Shown here piece after piece: positions 1-9,476 of a stretch of DNA of 64,000 bases (position 1 is its first letter; each line of letters begins with the position of its first letter). The stretch is from assembly GCF_000316515.1 (NCBI RefSeq), contig NC_019675.1, positions 1,823,964 to 1,887,963 of the forward strand, read 5' to 3'. Source of the stretch: Cyanobium gracile PCC 6307 (GTDB taxonomy: Bacteria; Cyanobacteriota; Cyanobacteriia; PCC-6307; Cyanobiaceae). The translations under genes and the position numbers were made by a program. The notes beneath the pieces are model-generated. The model was not told the DNA's origin, searched no databases, and saw only the letters and a list, made by a program, of their open reading frames with translations.

Positions 1-311
1 CCACCGAAACCCCCTCCCGTTCGCCCGGGGGGGCCGCCGTGATCGAGAAGGCGCCGGAGCGGGTGCGCAAGACCTCACCCCGCTACAAGGTGCTGCTTCA
101 CAACGACCCCGTGAACAGCATGGAGTACGTGGTGAACACCCTGCGCCAGGTGGTGCCCTCCCTGAGTGAGCAGGATGCCATCGCCGTGATGCTGGAAGCC
201 CACAACACGGGGGTGGGACTGGTGATCGTGTGCGATCTGGAGCCGGCGGAGTTCTACTGCGAAACCCTCAAGGCCAAGGGCCTCACCAGCACGATCGAGC
301 CGGAGAGCTGA
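1..311 (+). CDS. clpS: ATP-dependent Clp protease adaptor ClpS (5' end outside window)
   Basis: ClpS delivers N-degron substrates to the ClpAP/ClpCP protease in the cytosol. The protein carries the family core YKVLLHNDPVNSMEYV, then VMLEAHNTGVGLVIVCDLEPAE, where the conserved His and Asp/Asn residues bind the N-terminal amino acid of the substrate. A GTG at 39 would give 90 aa, but the frame stays open to the window edge and the residues before it (TETPSRSPGGAAV) look like the usual N-terminus of picocyanobacterial ClpS. I therefore treat the gene as partial. It abuts the next gene with no spacing (TGA then GTG), suggesting one transcript. Confidence 0.93.
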   Translation, partial: TETPSRSPGGAAVIEKAPERVRKTSPRYKVLLHNDPVNSMEYVVNTLRQVVPSLSEQDAIAVMLEAHNTGVGLVIVCDLEPAEFYCETLKAKGLTSTIEPES

Positions 312-1127
312 GTGGGCCCCCGCTGGAGCGGCACCCTGCTCTACGTGCCGTTGCTCTACGGCCTGGGCTGGCTGCTGGTGCGCCCCCTGGGAGGTCTCGC
401 CCCCGGCCTGCGCCCGGATCAGGTCGATCTGGCCGGGGCAGTGGTGGCCCTGGTACTGCTGCTGCTCACCCTGCCGCTGCGGTTGCGCCGGGCCTGGGGG
501 GAATCCCATCCCTGGCGTGCCCTCGGGGTTCTGGCCCCGCTGCCCGCGGTGCTGGGGGCCTTCGGGCGGGGGCTGCTGCGGGCCCTGGCCCTGCTGGCCC
601 TGGTGGTGATCGCCCTGCTGGCCTCGGGAGGAGCCCGTTGGATCGGTCCGGCCGGCCTGGAGGGGGGGGAGGTGCTCAACGCCCTGGCCCTGGTGGTGGG
701 GGTGGGCTTCGCCGAGGAGCTGGTGTTCCGCGGCTGGCTATGGGGCGAACTGCGACTCCAGATGGCTCCGCGGGCGGCACTGCTGCTGCAGGCGGCGATC
801 TTCGCCCTCGTGCATCCCTGGAGCCGGGCCGGCTGGCTGGGGGCGGTGGGGCTGCTCGGCGGGCTGAGCCTGCTGGGAGTGAACCTGGCTCTGCATCGCC
901 TTGAGGATCGCGGCGTGCTCTGGGGAGCGGTTGGGCTTCACGGCGGGCTGGTGGGGGGCTGGTTCGCCCTGCAGGCGGGACTTCTTGAAGTGGTGCCACA
1001 GGCCCAGGCATGGCTGGCGGGACCTGGCACCCCTCCCAATCCCCTCGGTGGCGTGGTGGGCTGGATTGGAATGGGAGGGGTGCTGGCGCTGATGGCCCAC
1101 ACCCGACCTCAGAAGCCAGCGACCTGA
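312..1127 (+). CDS. CPBP family intramembrane glutamic endopeptidase
   Basis: This 271-aa, very hydrophobic protein has about seven or eight predicted membrane helices. It carries the CPBP/Rce1-like motifs: EELVFR (Glu135, Glu136, Arg140), FALVH (His168) and a later His210 in GLHGG. Members are membrane proteases or protease-like proteins; the substrate cannot be told from sequence. The GTG start directly follows the clpS stop codon, so translation is probably coupled. Sharing a transcript with clpS is consistent with a protein-turnover role, but that link is inference. Confidence 0.85.
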   Translation: MGPRWSGTLLYVPLLYGLGWLLVRPLGGLAPGLRPDQVDLAGAVVALVLLLLTLPLRLRRAWGESHPWRALGVLAPLPAVLGAFGRGLLRALALLALVVIALLASGGARWIGPAGLEGGEVLNALALVVGVGFAEELVFRGWLWGELRLQMAPRAALLLQAAIFALVHPWSRAGWLGAVGLLGGLSLLGVNLALHRLEDRGVLWGAVGLHGGLVGGWFALQAGLLEVVPQAQAWLAGPGTPPNPLGGVVGWIGMGGVLALMAHTRPQKPAT

Positions 1128-1160
1128 TGCCTGCTGACGCCGTATCGGCGGATGGAGGGA

Positions 1161-1487
1161 TCAGAGCGCGAAATCAGTCGCGATGAAGGTGTGCAGTCCA
1201 TTCACCTGAATCGAGAATTCCGCACCACCCACTCCAGTGGTGTTGCCTTCCACGAAGGTGTTGGTGCCGTCCTGGAAGAAGCGCAACTGACCGGCGGCTG
1301 TGAAGGCGGCGGTTCCGATGAAGTTGAAGTTCTGATTTCCACCAGCAGCTGTATTGGCATCAATGCTGTTCACATCAAGACGATCACCACCATCGACTCC
1401 TGCACCTACCCTCATGTTGAAAGACTGAAGCCTGGGGGTCCTGTTTTCATCCGGCCTTCCCCATCTCGACGGACCTCCGCCCTTCAT
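1161..1487 (-). pseudogene. orphan RTX/serralysin-type C-terminal fragment
   Basis: The last ~75 residues (GGDRLDVNSIDANTAAGG, FIGTAAFTAAGQLRF, VEGNTTGVGGAEFSIQV, HTFIATDFAL) resemble the C-terminal secretion/calcium-binding module of serralysin and RTX proteins, which normally follows GGxGxDxxx repeats in a far longer protein. No repeats or catalytic domain precede it; the first ~30 residues read like non-coding sequence. It is best read as the 3' remnant of a secreted RTX protein gene, although a small protein starting at an internal Met (MRVGAG) cannot be excluded. Confidence 0.6.
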
Positions 1488-1507
1488 GTGCCTTCAGCGG
1501 CCCTGCC

Positions 1508-3079
1508 TCAGAGCGTCGCCGTGGCCAGGGCCCGGCGTCCCTCCACCGGCGCCCGCAGCGCCTGATCCAGGGGGGCCACGCCGTACTCCCTCTCGAGCAG
1601 GGCCATCACGGTGCGGCCGAAATCGGCCGGGTTGCGCTTGAAGGCCTCCAGGCAGATCCGCCCGAACACCCGACCCATCGGTTCCGGGTTCCACAGCAGC
1701 TTGCGGGCCGTCCAGGGCATGAGGCTCATCGGGTCGTAGCCCGGCTGGAGCATCCCCTGGTCGAAGGCGTACTGCTCCAGGTGGGTGTGGGGCTGGAGGC
1801 CGATGAAGAAGATCGCCGGCTCCACCGACCCGGCGCCGAAGATGCTCTCCAGTTCCCGGTGATAGGCGATCGTCTGGCGGATGGTCTCGGGCCGTTCATC
1901 GATCACGTTGAACGAGTAGTTGACGGAGACGTGCTCACGGAAGCCGGCTGCCGCCAACATCCGGCAGTTCTCCAGCACCGTGCGCAGGTTGTAGCCCATG
2001 CGCATCTTGCGAACGAGCTCCTGCGACCCCGAAGTGATGCCGATCTCGAAATAGCTCATCCCCGTGGCCACCATCAGCTCGGCCAGCTCGGCATCGAGGT
2101 TGTCGGCGCGGATGTAGGCGGCCCAGCGGATGTCCGTGAGGCCCTCCGCCTGAATGGCCCGCAGCAGATCCTTGGCGTCGTCGATGTAGCGCCTGGCCGG
2201 GATGAACTGGGCATCGGTGAACCAGAAACCGCGCACCCCTCGGTCGTAGAGCTGGCGCATCTCCTGCACCACCTCCTCCACCGGGTTGACCCGCACGGCC
2301 TTGCCCTCCACCACGGTGTAGACGCAGTAGCAGCAGTTGTGGGGGCAGCCGCGTTTGGTCTGGACGCCGACGTAGAAATCGCCGCCGTCGAGGTACCAGT
2401 TCAGCTGGGGCCAGATCGCTTCGATGTAGGCGTAGTCGCAGGCGGTCTTCTCCAGGCCCGCCGGCTGCTCGTGGATCAGGCCCGGACGGGGCGCCTCGCC
2501 CACCACGTAGCAGCGCTCTCCTTCGAGGGACTGGCCGCGGATCAGTTTCTCCAGCAGTCGTTCCCCCTCCCCCACCGAGACCACGGAGCCGCTGGGCAGG
2601 CCGCGGCCCAGCTGCTCGTAGAAGACGCTCACCGCGCCCCCGCCGATCACCACCCGGGCCCCGGGGTTGTGGCGGCGGGCGCGCCGCAGGCCCCGGCGCA
2701 CCAGCCGCAGGTTGCGCCACAGCTCGCCGTAATAGGAGCCCATCAGCCGCAGCCCGCCGATCGCCCCCCGCAGGCGCTTGAGGGGGTTGGCGGAATAGAA
2801 GACCTCAAAGGAGTTCTGCAGCGGGTTGCCGCCCCGGCCATCGACCGGGGCATAGATCTGGATGTCCCGCCAGGAGAACACCAGCAGGGTGGGCTGGAAC
2901 TGGTCAACCACCTCTAGGAGCACGCGCTGGACATCAAGCAGGGGCACGGCCGCCAGGTCCAGGATCCGCTGGGGCAGGGCGGGAAAGCACTTGTGCAGGT
3001 GATCGGCCAGGTAGATCGGGCCGATCGGGAAGATCGGATTGCAGGGCAGCCGCACGAGCAGCACCCGTTGATCGCTCAC
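1508..3079 (-). CDS. B12-binding-type radical SAM protein (PSII high-light acclimation family)
   Basis: The ~523-aa protein begins at a GTG (3079, VSDQRVLLVRLPCNP); the longer frame upstream is low-complexity Pro/Arg and unlikely to be translated. An N-terminal Rossmann-like cobalamin-binding-type region is followed by the radical SAM cluster motif CPHNCCYC (Cys245, Cys249, Cys252 from this start), then the GFWFTDAQF strand typical of the barrel. I recall this family being named for photosystem II high-light acclimation in cyanobacteria. Its head-to-head position with psbA, about 260 bp apart, fits that. Its substrate is not known to me. Confidence 0.8.
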   Translation of the reverse strand: MSDQRVLLVRLPCNPIFPIGPIYLADHLHKCFPALPQRILDLAAVPLLDVQRVLLEVVDQFQPTLLVFSWRDIQIYAPVDGRGGNPLQNSFEVFYSANPLKRLRGAIGGLRLMGSYYGELWRNLRLVRRGLRRARRHNPGARVVIGGGAVSVFYEQLGRGLPSGSVVSVGEGERLLEKLIRGQSLEGERCYVVGEAPRPGLIHEQPAGLEKTACDYAYIEAIWPQLNWYLDGGDFYVGVQTKRGCPHNCCYCVYTVVEGKAVRVNPVEEVVQEMRQLYDRGVRGFWFTDAQFIPARRYIDDAKDLLRAIQAEGLTDIRWAAYIRADNLDAELAELMVATGMSYFEIGITSGSQELVRKMRMGYNLRTVLENCRMLAAAGFREHVSVNYSFNVIDERPETIRQTIAYHRELESIFGAGSVEPAIFFIGLQPHTHLEQYAFDQGMLQPGYDPMSLMPWTARKLLWNPEPMGRVFGRICLEAFKRNPADFGRTVMALLEREYGVAPLDQALRAPVEGRRALATATL

Positions 3080-3210
3080 GGCTGACGCGGCTCGAGGGGG
3101 TCTCCGGACGCTAACAAGCGCGCCCGGGCCGCCGGTGGGCGCCGGCCGTACCGGGGGCGGCGGGCCAGGGAGGGGGCCGGGGGAGGCGCCCGCCACGAAG
3201 CAAAGCTTTT

Positions 3211-3254
3211 CTTCATGAAGGCGGCCCTCACACTCCGCAACACACTGTTACAGT
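3211..3254. promoter_or_regulatory. psbA / radical SAM divergent control region (putative)
   Basis: Between the divergent radical SAM and psbA genes lies a perfect 10-bp palindrome CTTCATGAAG (3211-3220). A GTTACAGT stretch at 3247-3254 could serve as a -10-like element (TACAGT) and resembles one half of the HLR1/RpaB direct repeat. No convincing -35 or second half-site is seen, so the assignment is tentative. The psbA ATG lies 88 bp further on. Confidence 0.3.
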
Positions 3255-3341
3255 GCTGCCGGGGACGGAAACCCGCCCCCATCTCCTTCCACCGATCCGG
3301 CGTTTCCGCGCCTGCGCTCGGTGTCTTCCTTCTACGCACTC

Positions 3342-4421
3342 ATGACCGCCACTCTCCAGCAGCGCTCCGGCGCTTCGGTGTGGAACCAGTTCTGTGAGTG
3401 GGTCACCTCTACCAACAACCGTCTCTACGTCGGTTGGTTCGGTGTGCTGATGATCCCCACCCTGCTGGCCGCCACCATCTGCTTCATCGTCGCCTTCATC
3501 GCGGCGCCCCCCGTCGACATCGACGGCATCCGTGAGCCCGTCGCCGGCTCCCTGATGTACGGCAACAACATCATCTCCGGCGCCGTTGTTCCTTCCAGCA
3601 ACGCCATCGGCCTGCACTTCTACCCCATCTGGGAAGCCGCCAGCCTCGACGAGTGGCTGTACAACGGTGGCCCCTACCAGCTGGTGGTCTTCCACTTCCT
3701 GATCGGCGTCTTCGCCTACATGGGCCGCGAGTGGGAACTCTCCTACCGCCTCGGCATGCGCCCCTGGATCTGCGTCGCCTACTCCGCCCCCGTGGCGGCC
3801 GCCAGCGCCGTGTTCCTGATCTACCCCTTCGGTCAGGGTTCCTTCTCCGACGGCATGCCCCTCGGCATCAGCGGCACCTTCAACTACATGCTGGTGTTCC
3901 AGGCTGAGCACAACATCCTGATGCACCCCTTCCACATGCTGGGTGTGGCCGGTGTGTTCGGTGGCTCCCTGTTCTCCGCCATGCACGGCTCCCTCGTCAC
4001 CAGCTCCCTGGTGCGTGAGACCACCGAGAGCGAGTCGCAGAACTACGGCTACAAGTTCGGCCAGGAAGAAGAGACCTACAACATCGTGGCCGCCCACGGT
4101 TACTTCGGTCGCCTGATCTTCCAGTACGCCTCCTTCAACAACAGCCGCAGCCTCCACTTCTTCCTGGCCGCCTGGCCCGTGATCGGCATCTGGTTCACCG
4201 CCCTGGGCGTGAGCACGATGGCCTTCAACCTGAACGGCTTCAACTTCAACCAGTCCATCCTGGATGGCCAGGGCCGGGTGATCAACACCTGGGCCGACGT
4301 GCTCAACCGTGCCGGCCTCGGCATGGAAGTGATGCACGAGCGCAATGCGCACAATTTCCCCCTCGACCTGGCCGCCGCCAGCGCCACCCCTGTGGCCCTG
4401 ACCGCTCCGGCGATCGGCTGA
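3342..4421 (+). CDS. psbA: photosystem II D1 protein, Glu130 (high-light) form
   Basis: D1 is the PSII reaction-centre subunit that binds P680, pheophytin, QB and the Mn4CaO5 cluster. The chosen ATG gives [14 protein letters not shown] and 359 aa, the normal length. Counting from it, Tyr161 (YZ), Asp170, Glu189, His190, His332, Glu333, His337, Asp342 and Ala344 are all in place, followed by a 15-residue C-terminal extension cut by CtpA in the family. Residue 130 is Glu (MGREWEL), the type seen in D1:2 / high-light isoforms rather than Gln. The gene is monocistronic with a strong terminator. Bias toward C-ending codons fits very high expression. Confidence 0.98.
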   Translation: MTATLQQRSGASVWNQFCEWVTSTNNRLYVGWFGVLMIPTLLAATICFIVAFIAAPPVDIDGIREPVAGSLMYGNNIISGAVVPSSNAIGLHFYPIWEAASLDEWLYNGGPYQLVVFHFLIGVFAYMGREWELSYRLGMRPWICVAYSAPVAAASAVFLIYPFGQGSFSDGMPLGISGTFNYMLVFQAEHNILMHPFHMLGVAGVFGGSLFSAMHGSLVTSSLVRETTESESQNYGYKFGQEEETYNIVAAHGYFGRLIFQYASFNNSRSLHFFLAAWPVIGIWFTALGVSTMAFNLNGFNFNQSILDGQGRVINTWADVLNRAGLGMEVMHERNAHNFPLDLAAASATPVALTAPAIG

Positions 4422-4453
4422 TCCAGCCCCTCGAGATCTCCTGGAACCTTCGG

Positions 4454-4480
4454 ACCCCCTGCTCACGCAGGGGGTTTTTT
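4454..4480 (+). terminator. psbA rho-independent terminator
   Basis: A perfect 9-bp stem (ACCCCCTGC / GCAGGGGGT) with a TCAC loop is followed by a run of six T residues, 33 bp after the psbA stop codon. Confidence 0.93.
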
Positions 4481-4545
4481 CATGGCGACGCGGTCCGGCT
4501 GGGTAGGCTCCCTGCTTCGGCAAGCCCGATGGGCAGGGCGGTGCG

Positions 4546-5634
4546 ATGGGCAGCAGTTTCGGCGATCTCTTCCGGATCAGCACGTTCGGCGAATCCCATG
4601 GCGGTGGCGTGGGGGTGATCATCGATGGCTGTCCCCCCCGGCTGCCGCTGGATCTGGAGCAGATCCAGGCCGATCTCGACCGCCGCCGGCCCGGCCAGAG
4701 CCGCATCACCACCCCCCGCAAGGAGGAGGACCGGGTCGAGATCCTCAGCGGCCTGCTCGACGGGGTCACGCTCGGGACGCCGATCGCCATGGTGGTGCGC
4801 AACAAGGACCAGCGCCCCGGGGACTACCAGGAGATGCAGGTGGCCTTCCGGCCCTCCCACGCCGACGCCACCTACCAGGCCAAATACGGCATCCAGGCCC
4901 GCAGCGGCGGCGGCCGCGCCTCGGCCCGGGAAACCATTGGCCGGGTGGCCGCCGGGGCGGTGGCCAAGCAGCTGCTGGCCCGCACCCACGGCACCGAGGT
5001 GATCGCCTGGGTGCGCCGGATTCACACCATCGAGGCCACGATCGATCCCGCCAGCGTGAGCCTGGAGGCGGTGGAGGCCAACATCGTGCGCTGCCCTGAC
5101 GCCGGGACCGCCGAACGGATGATTGAGCGCATCGAGGCGATCGGGCGGGACGGGGATTCCTGCGGCGGGGTGATCGAATGCCTGGTGCGGCGGCCGCCGG
5201 TGGGTCTGGGCATGCCGGTGTTCGACAAGCTGGAGGCGGATCTGGCCAAGGCGGTGATGTCGCTGCCGGCCACCAAGGGATTCGAGATCGGCTCCGGCTT
5301 CGGTGGCACCCTCCTGCGCGGCAGCGAACACAACGACGCCTTCCTGCCCAGCGACGACGGCCGCCTGCGGACCGCCACCAACAACTCGGGGGGCATCCAG
5401 GGGGGCATCAGCAACGGGGAGGAGATCCAGCTGCGGGTGGCCTTCAAGCCCACCGCCACGATCCGCAAGGAACAGCAGACCATCGATGCCACCGGCGCCG
5501 CCACCACCCTGGCGGCGAAGGGGCGCCACGACCCCTGCGTGCTGCCCCGGGCCGTGCCGATGGTGGAGGCGATGGTGGCCCTGGTGCTGGCCGATCACCT
5601 GCTGCGCCAGCAGGGCCAGTGCAGCCTCTGGTGA
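4546..5634 (+). CDS. aroC: chorismate synthase
   Basis: The 362-aa protein catalyses the FMNH2-dependent conversion of EPSP to chorismate, the last step of the shikimate pathway. Signatures are [16 protein letters not shown] at the N-terminus, [20 protein letters not shown] in the middle, and [13 protein letters not shown] plus [17 protein letters not shown] near the C-terminus. Length is normal. The ATG start (MGSSFGDLF) is the conserved one. The gene is convergent with the eda-like gene, stops only 9 bp apart. Confidence 0.97.
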   Translation: MGSSFGDLFRISTFGESHGGGVGVIIDGCPPRLPLDLEQIQADLDRRRPGQSRITTPRKEEDRVEILSGLLDGVTLGTPIAMVVRNKDQRPGDYQEMQVAFRPSHADATYQAKYGIQARSGGGRASARETIGRVAAGAVAKQLLARTHGTEVIAWVRRIHTIEATIDPASVSLEAVEANIVRCPDAGTAERMIERIEAIGRDGDSCGGVIECLVRRPPVGLGMPVFDKLEADLAKAVMSLPATKGFEIGSGFGGTLLRGSEHNDAFLPSDDGRLRTATNNSGGIQGGISNGEEIQLRVAFKPTATIRKEQQTIDATGAATTLAAKGRHDPCVLPRAVPMVEAMVALVLADHLLRQQGQCSLW

Positions 5635-5643
5635 TTCGCCGGC

Positions 5644-6213
5644 TCAGGGCCGCGGCGGCAGTTTCGCCAGCACCTGCCGCAGGGGCTCCGGCCCCTGGGC
5701 GACCAGCGACGAGCCCAGGGCGACGGCATCGACCCCGGACTCCAGCCAGGGACGCACATCACCCGGCAGAAGACCGCCGGCGGCGATGCAGAACGGGAGC
5801 GGCGGGCCGAGGGGATCCCGCAGGCGCCGCCAGTAGCCGATGCCGACGGTGGCGGCAGGGAACAGCTTGACGATCGGACAGCCCAGGGACCGGGCCCGGT
5901 TCACCTCCGTGGGTGTCATCACTCCGGGGACCAGGGCGAAGCGGGCCATGGCCGCCGTCTCCAGCAACCCCCCGTCCAGGACGGGGGAGACGCCGTAGGA
6001 GAAACCCGCCTCCAGGGCCGCCACCAGGGCCGCGGGGGTGCAGATCGAGGCCGCCCCCAGCTGCAGGTCGGGGAACGCCTCGATCAGGCGCCGGCAGTCG
6101 CTGATCCAGCCCGGCCAGGGCCCCCAGGCGATCTCCACATGGCGCACGCCCAGGTCGGCCAGCTGGCCCAGCTGGGGGGCCAGGAGCGCTGGCTGCTCAG
6201 CACGAAGCACCAC
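5644..6213 (-). CDS. eda: KDPG/KHG aldolase (Entner-Doudoroff)
   Basis: This class I aldolase cleaves 2-keto-3-deoxy-6-phosphogluconate to pyruvate and glyceraldehyde-3-phosphate. It shows the LRAE motif with the proton-shuttling Glu, and VKLFPA with the Schiff-base Lys, followed by GG phosphate-binding loops and the VGLG-like VALGSS end. The first usable GTG is at 6213. However, family members usually have about ten more residues, and an open stretch upstream (SLIQSLHHQPLLV) could be translated from a CTG, so the true start may lie near 6245. It follows ftsH by about 50 bp on the same strand. Confidence 0.85.
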   Translation of the reverse strand: MVLRAEQPALLAPQLGQLADLGVRHVEIAWGPWPGWISDCRRLIEAFPDLQLGAASICTPAALVAALEAGFSYGVSPVLDGGLLETAAMARFALVPGVMTPTEVNRARSLGCPIVKLFPAATVGIGYWRRLRDPLGPPLPFCIAAGGLLPGDVRPWLESGVDAVALGSSLVAQGPEPLRQVLAKLPPRP

Positions 6214-6262
6214 CAGCAGGGGCTGGTGGTGCAGGGACTGGATCAGGGATTCGGAGGGGTGC

Positions 6263-8107
6263 CTAGACGTAGGCGGCCACCGTCACATCGCGGGAGATGA
6301 GCAGCTCCTGGAGCTCTTCGGCATCCACCGTCTCCTTCTCGACCAGGAGCTCGGCCAGCTCATCGAGCACGGCCCGGTTGGCGAGCAGCACCTCGGTGGC
6401 CCGGCGGTAGGCGTCGGCCACCAGCTGGGAGACCTCCTCGTCGATGGCGGCGGCGGTGTCCTCGGAGAAGTCGCGCTCGGCGGCGATGTCGCGCCCGAGG
6501 AACATGCCCCCCTGGGCGCGGCCCAGGGCGACAGGGCCGAGGCGGTCGCTCATGCCGAAGCGGGTCACCATCTGGCGGGCGACGCGGGCCACCTGCTGGA
6601 GGTCATTGGAGGCCCCGGTGGTGACTTCGTCCTCGCCGTAGACGATCTCCTCGGCGACCCGGCCACCGAGGGCCACGGCCATCTGGTTCTGCAGGTAGGA
6701 GCGGGAGTAGAGGCCCGACTCCATGCGCTCCTCACTGGGGGTGAAGAAGGTGAGGCCGCCGGCCTGGCCGCGGGGAATGATGCTGATCTTCTGGACGGGG
6801 TCGTAGTCGGGCATCAGGGCACCCACCAAGGCATGGCCGGACTCGTGGTAGGCCACCAGGCGCTTGCGGCGCTCGCTCATCACCCGATCCTTCTTCTCGG
6901 GGCCGGCCATGACGCGCTCGATGGCGTCGTTGACCTCATCCATCGACACCTCGGCCAGCTGGCGGCGGGCGGCGAGGATGGCCGCTTCGTTGAGCAGGTT
7001 GGCCAGGTCGGCGCCGGTGAAGCCGGGGGTGCGGCGGGCCACCTTGTCGAGGTCGACGTCCTTGGCGAGGGTCTTGCCGCGGGCATGGACACCCAGGATC
7101 TGCAGACGGCCGGCGTAGTCGGGGCGATCGACCACCACCTGGCGGTCGAAGCGACCCGGCCGCATCAGGGCCGAATCGAGCACGTCGGGGCGGTTGGTGG
7201 CCGCCACGATGATGATGCCGGTGTTGCCCTCGAAGCCGTCCATCTCGGTGAGCAGCTGGTTGAGGGTCTGCTCCCGTTCGTCGTTGCCTCCGCCGAGGCC
7301 GGCGCCGCGCTGGCGGCCCACGGCGTCGATCTCATCGATGAAGACGATGCAGGGGGCGTTCTTCTTGGCCTGCTCGAACAGGTCGCGCACCCGGCTGGCA
7401 CCCACGCCCACAAACATCTCGACGAACTCCGAGCCGGAGATCGAGAAGAACGGCACGCCCGCCTCTCCGGCCACGGCCTTGGCCAGCAGCGTCTTGCCGG
7501 TGCCCGGAGGGCCCACCAGCAGCACGCCCTTGGGGATCTTGGCGCCGACGGCGGTGAAGCGGTCGGGGTTCTTGAGGAAGTCGACCACCTCGGTGAGCTC
7601 GAGCTTGGCGCCCTCGATGCCGGCCACGTCACCGAAGGTGACCTGGGTCTGGGGTTCCATCTGGACCCGGGCCTTGCTCTTGCCGAAGTTCATGGCCGGG
7701 TTGCCGCCGCCGCCCTGGGCGCGGCGCAGCAGGAAGAACAGGCCGCCCAGCAGCAGCAGCGGGAAGATCAGGCTGCCGATCGCCTGCTGCCAGGCCGCCG
7801 GCTCCCGGTTGGGCTGCACGGCGATGTCGACGTTGTGGTCGGTGAGGAGCTTGAGCAGGTCCTTGTCGGGGGCCAGGTTCACCACGGCGCGCTGGCCGTC
7901 GTTCTCCACCACCTGGGCGGTGCCGCGGTCGGGGGAGATCAGCACCCGGGAGATCTCGTTGGCCTGGACGGCCTCGACGAAGTCGCTGTAGCGCAGGGTG
8001 CGGGGGGCCCGGGCCGGGTCAGGACGCTCCAGGAAGGCGGTGCCCACGGCGATCATCACGATCACCAGGAGCACGTAGAGCCCCGCGTTGCGCCAGCGTT
8101 TCTTCAC
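6263..8107 (-). CDS. ftsH: ATP-dependent zinc metalloprotease FtsH
   Basis: The 614-aa thylakoid/plasma-membrane AAA+ protease has two membrane helices (about residues 10-26 and 111-128) flanking a lumenal/periplasmic domain. The AAA module follows, with Walker A GPPGTGKT (199-206), Walker B IVFIDEID and the SRH region. The C-terminal zinc protease domain has HESGH (His421, Glu422, His425). Cyanobacterial FtsH complexes degrade photodamaged D1, encoded nearby by psbA. A purine-rich ribosome-binding site (AGGAGA) precedes the ATG. Confidence 0.97.
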   Translation of the reverse strand: MKKRWRNAGLYVLLVIVMIAVGTAFLERPDPARAPRTLRYSDFVEAVQANEISRVLISPDRGTAQVVENDGQRAVVNLAPDKDLLKLLTDHNVDIAVQPNREPAAWQQAIGSLIFPLLLLGGLFFLLRRAQGGGGNPAMNFGKSKARVQMEPQTQVTFGDVAGIEGAKLELTEVVDFLKNPDRFTAVGAKIPKGVLLVGPPGTGKTLLAKAVAGEAGVPFFSISGSEFVEMFVGVGASRVRDLFEQAKKNAPCIVFIDEIDAVGRQRGAGLGGGNDEREQTLNQLLTEMDGFEGNTGIIIVAATNRPDVLDSALMRPGRFDRQVVVDRPDYAGRLQILGVHARGKTLAKDVDLDKVARRTPGFTGADLANLLNEAAILAARRQLAEVSMDEVNDAIERVMAGPEKKDRVMSERRKRLVAYHESGHALVGALMPDYDPVQKISIIPRGQAGGLTFFTPSEERMESGLYSRSYLQNQMAVALGGRVAEEIVYGEDEVTTGASNDLQQVARVARQMVTRFGMSDRLGPVALGRAQGGMFLGRDIAAERDFSEDTAAAIDEEVSQLVADAYRRATEVLLANRAVLDELAELLVEKETVDAEELQELLISRDVTVAAYV

Positions 8108-8173
8108 GACCCTGTCTCCTGTGTGAGAGTGAAAGTAACAGAATGTTAATCGGCGTCCGGGGTCGGACGGGGC

Positions 8174-9343
8174 TCAGGCCGCGGCCCTGAGCACCTCCAC
8201 CACGCTACGGAAGGCGAACCATTCCGGGATCTCCTCACCGCCGCGCAGCATCTGGCGGAACTGGGTGCCGCTCAGCTTGCGGATGTGCAGCCCCCGGGCC
8301 TGGGCGTGCTCGGCGGTGACGTAGCCCTCCTCCTCGGTGTAGACGAGGTTGAGGGACGGCACCGTCTCCATGCCGAGCTCGGTGGCCTGGTCACGGGCGA
8401 AGTCCTGGGCCTCGTAGGGGCCGTAGAAATCCTCGCCGGTGAGGGACGATTTGCAGCCCGCCATGTCGCGGCCAATGATGAAGTGGGTGCATCCGTAGTT
8501 CTTGCGGATGATCATGTGCTGCAGGGCCTCCCGGGGGCCGGCCATGTGCATGGCGTAGGGCAGGTAGGCCCAGCGGATGCGGGGGTTGTCCACCTCGGCG
8601 GCCAGGCGCTCATAGGTGGCGAAGCGCACCTCGCCGGCGATGTCGTCCTCCTGGGTGGGTCCGCAGGTGGGATGCACCAGCACCACCCCGCCCTTGCTGA
8701 CGTTGGGGGCCTCGAGGGCGCGGGTGAACAGCTCGTAGTGGGCCCGGTGGATGGGGTTGCGGCACTGGAAGGCCACAACGTCCTGGCCCGCCGGCAGGGT
8801 GGCACGCACCTCCACCGGGGTGCTGCACGGGAACACCCGCTGCGGCAGGGCCAGACCCTGGAGGCGGCCGCCCAGGTAGTAGCGGCCCCGCTCGGTGGCG
8901 ATCATGCGCACCGCCGGGTGTTCCAGGGAGGTGGTGCCGTAACAGCCCTTGGCCTCGACCACCTTGTCGGGCTCCCAGCGGCTCTCCACCGTGAGCACGG
9001 CGAGGTCCTGCTCCTGGTAGGTGAGCAGCAGCCGCTCGCCGACGGCGATGGTTTCGTCGTCGGTGTCGAAGACGATCGGCAGGCCGAACAGCAGGCCGCT
9101 GGTGGTGCGGTGGCCGGCCACCACCGCGTCGTAGTCCTCCTGGTGCATGAAGCCGCGCAGGGGCGAGAAGCCGCCCACGATCAGCAGCTCCACGTCGCAG
9201 GCGTTGCGGTGACTGCACTCCAGCACCTTGCCCACCGAGGCGCGCACACCCTCCTGCTGGTCGGGCGGCACCATCAGATCGACGAGGCTGCCGCCGTGGG
9301 GGGCGATCAGGTCGGAGCGGGCGGCGGTGTTGGCGAGCGTCAT
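8174..9343 (-). CDS. sat: sulfate adenylyltransferase (ATP sulfurylase)
   Basis: The enzyme makes APS from ATP and sulfate, the first step of sulfate assimilation. Key motifs are QCRNPIHRAHYEL (nucleotide binding), HPTCGPTQEDDI and FIIGRDMAGCKSS. The start MTLANTAARSDLIAPHGG at 9343 matches the family; eight upstream codons in the same frame are discarded. The product is 389 aa, a normal length for the dissimilatory-like single-subunit type. It lies between psbO and ftsH on the same strand, about 65 bp from ftsH. Confidence 0.96.
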   Translation of the reverse strand: MTLANTAARSDLIAPHGGSLVDLMVPPDQQEGVRASVGKVLECSHRNACDVELLIVGGFSPLRGFMHQEDYDAVVAGHRTTSGLLFGLPIVFDTDDETIAVGERLLLTYQEQDLAVLTVESRWEPDKVVEAKGCYGTTSLEHPAVRMIATERGRYYLGGRLQGLALPQRVFPCSTPVEVRATLPAGQDVVAFQCRNPIHRAHYELFTRALEAPNVSKGGVVLVHPTCGPTQEDDIAGEVRFATYERLAAEVDNPRIRWAYLPYAMHMAGPREALQHMIIRKNYGCTHFIIGRDMAGCKSSLTGEDFYGPYEAQDFARDQATELGMETVPSLNLVYTEEEGYVTAEHAQARGLHIRKLSGTQFRQMLRGGEEIPEWFAFRSVVEVLRAAA

Positions 9344-9403
9344 GGCGACGGGCCGGAGGCTGCACAAGGGATGTCCATCCTCCCAGACCGGCGCTCGGCC
9401 ATG

Positions 9404-9427
9404 AAAAAAGGGGCCCGCGGGCCCCTG
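9404..9427 (-). terminator. psbO rho-independent terminator
   Basis: A perfect 16-bp palindrome GGGGCCCGCGGGCCCC (9410-9425) is followed on the minus strand by six T residues (9409-9404). It lies about 50 bp after the psbO stop and upstream of sat, so psbO is probably transcribed separately. Confidence 0.88.
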
Positions 9428-9476
9428 GGATCAACGGCTTGTCAGGAGGGGAACCGGAAAGAGCCCGGCCCTGGCC

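Noticed and set aside
3228-4805. Long open frame antisense to psbA and the aroC start (525 codons)
   Set aside because: It lies opposite two certain genes. Its sequence is His/Gly/Val-rich, as expected from the complement of biased GC-rich codons, with no domain pattern.
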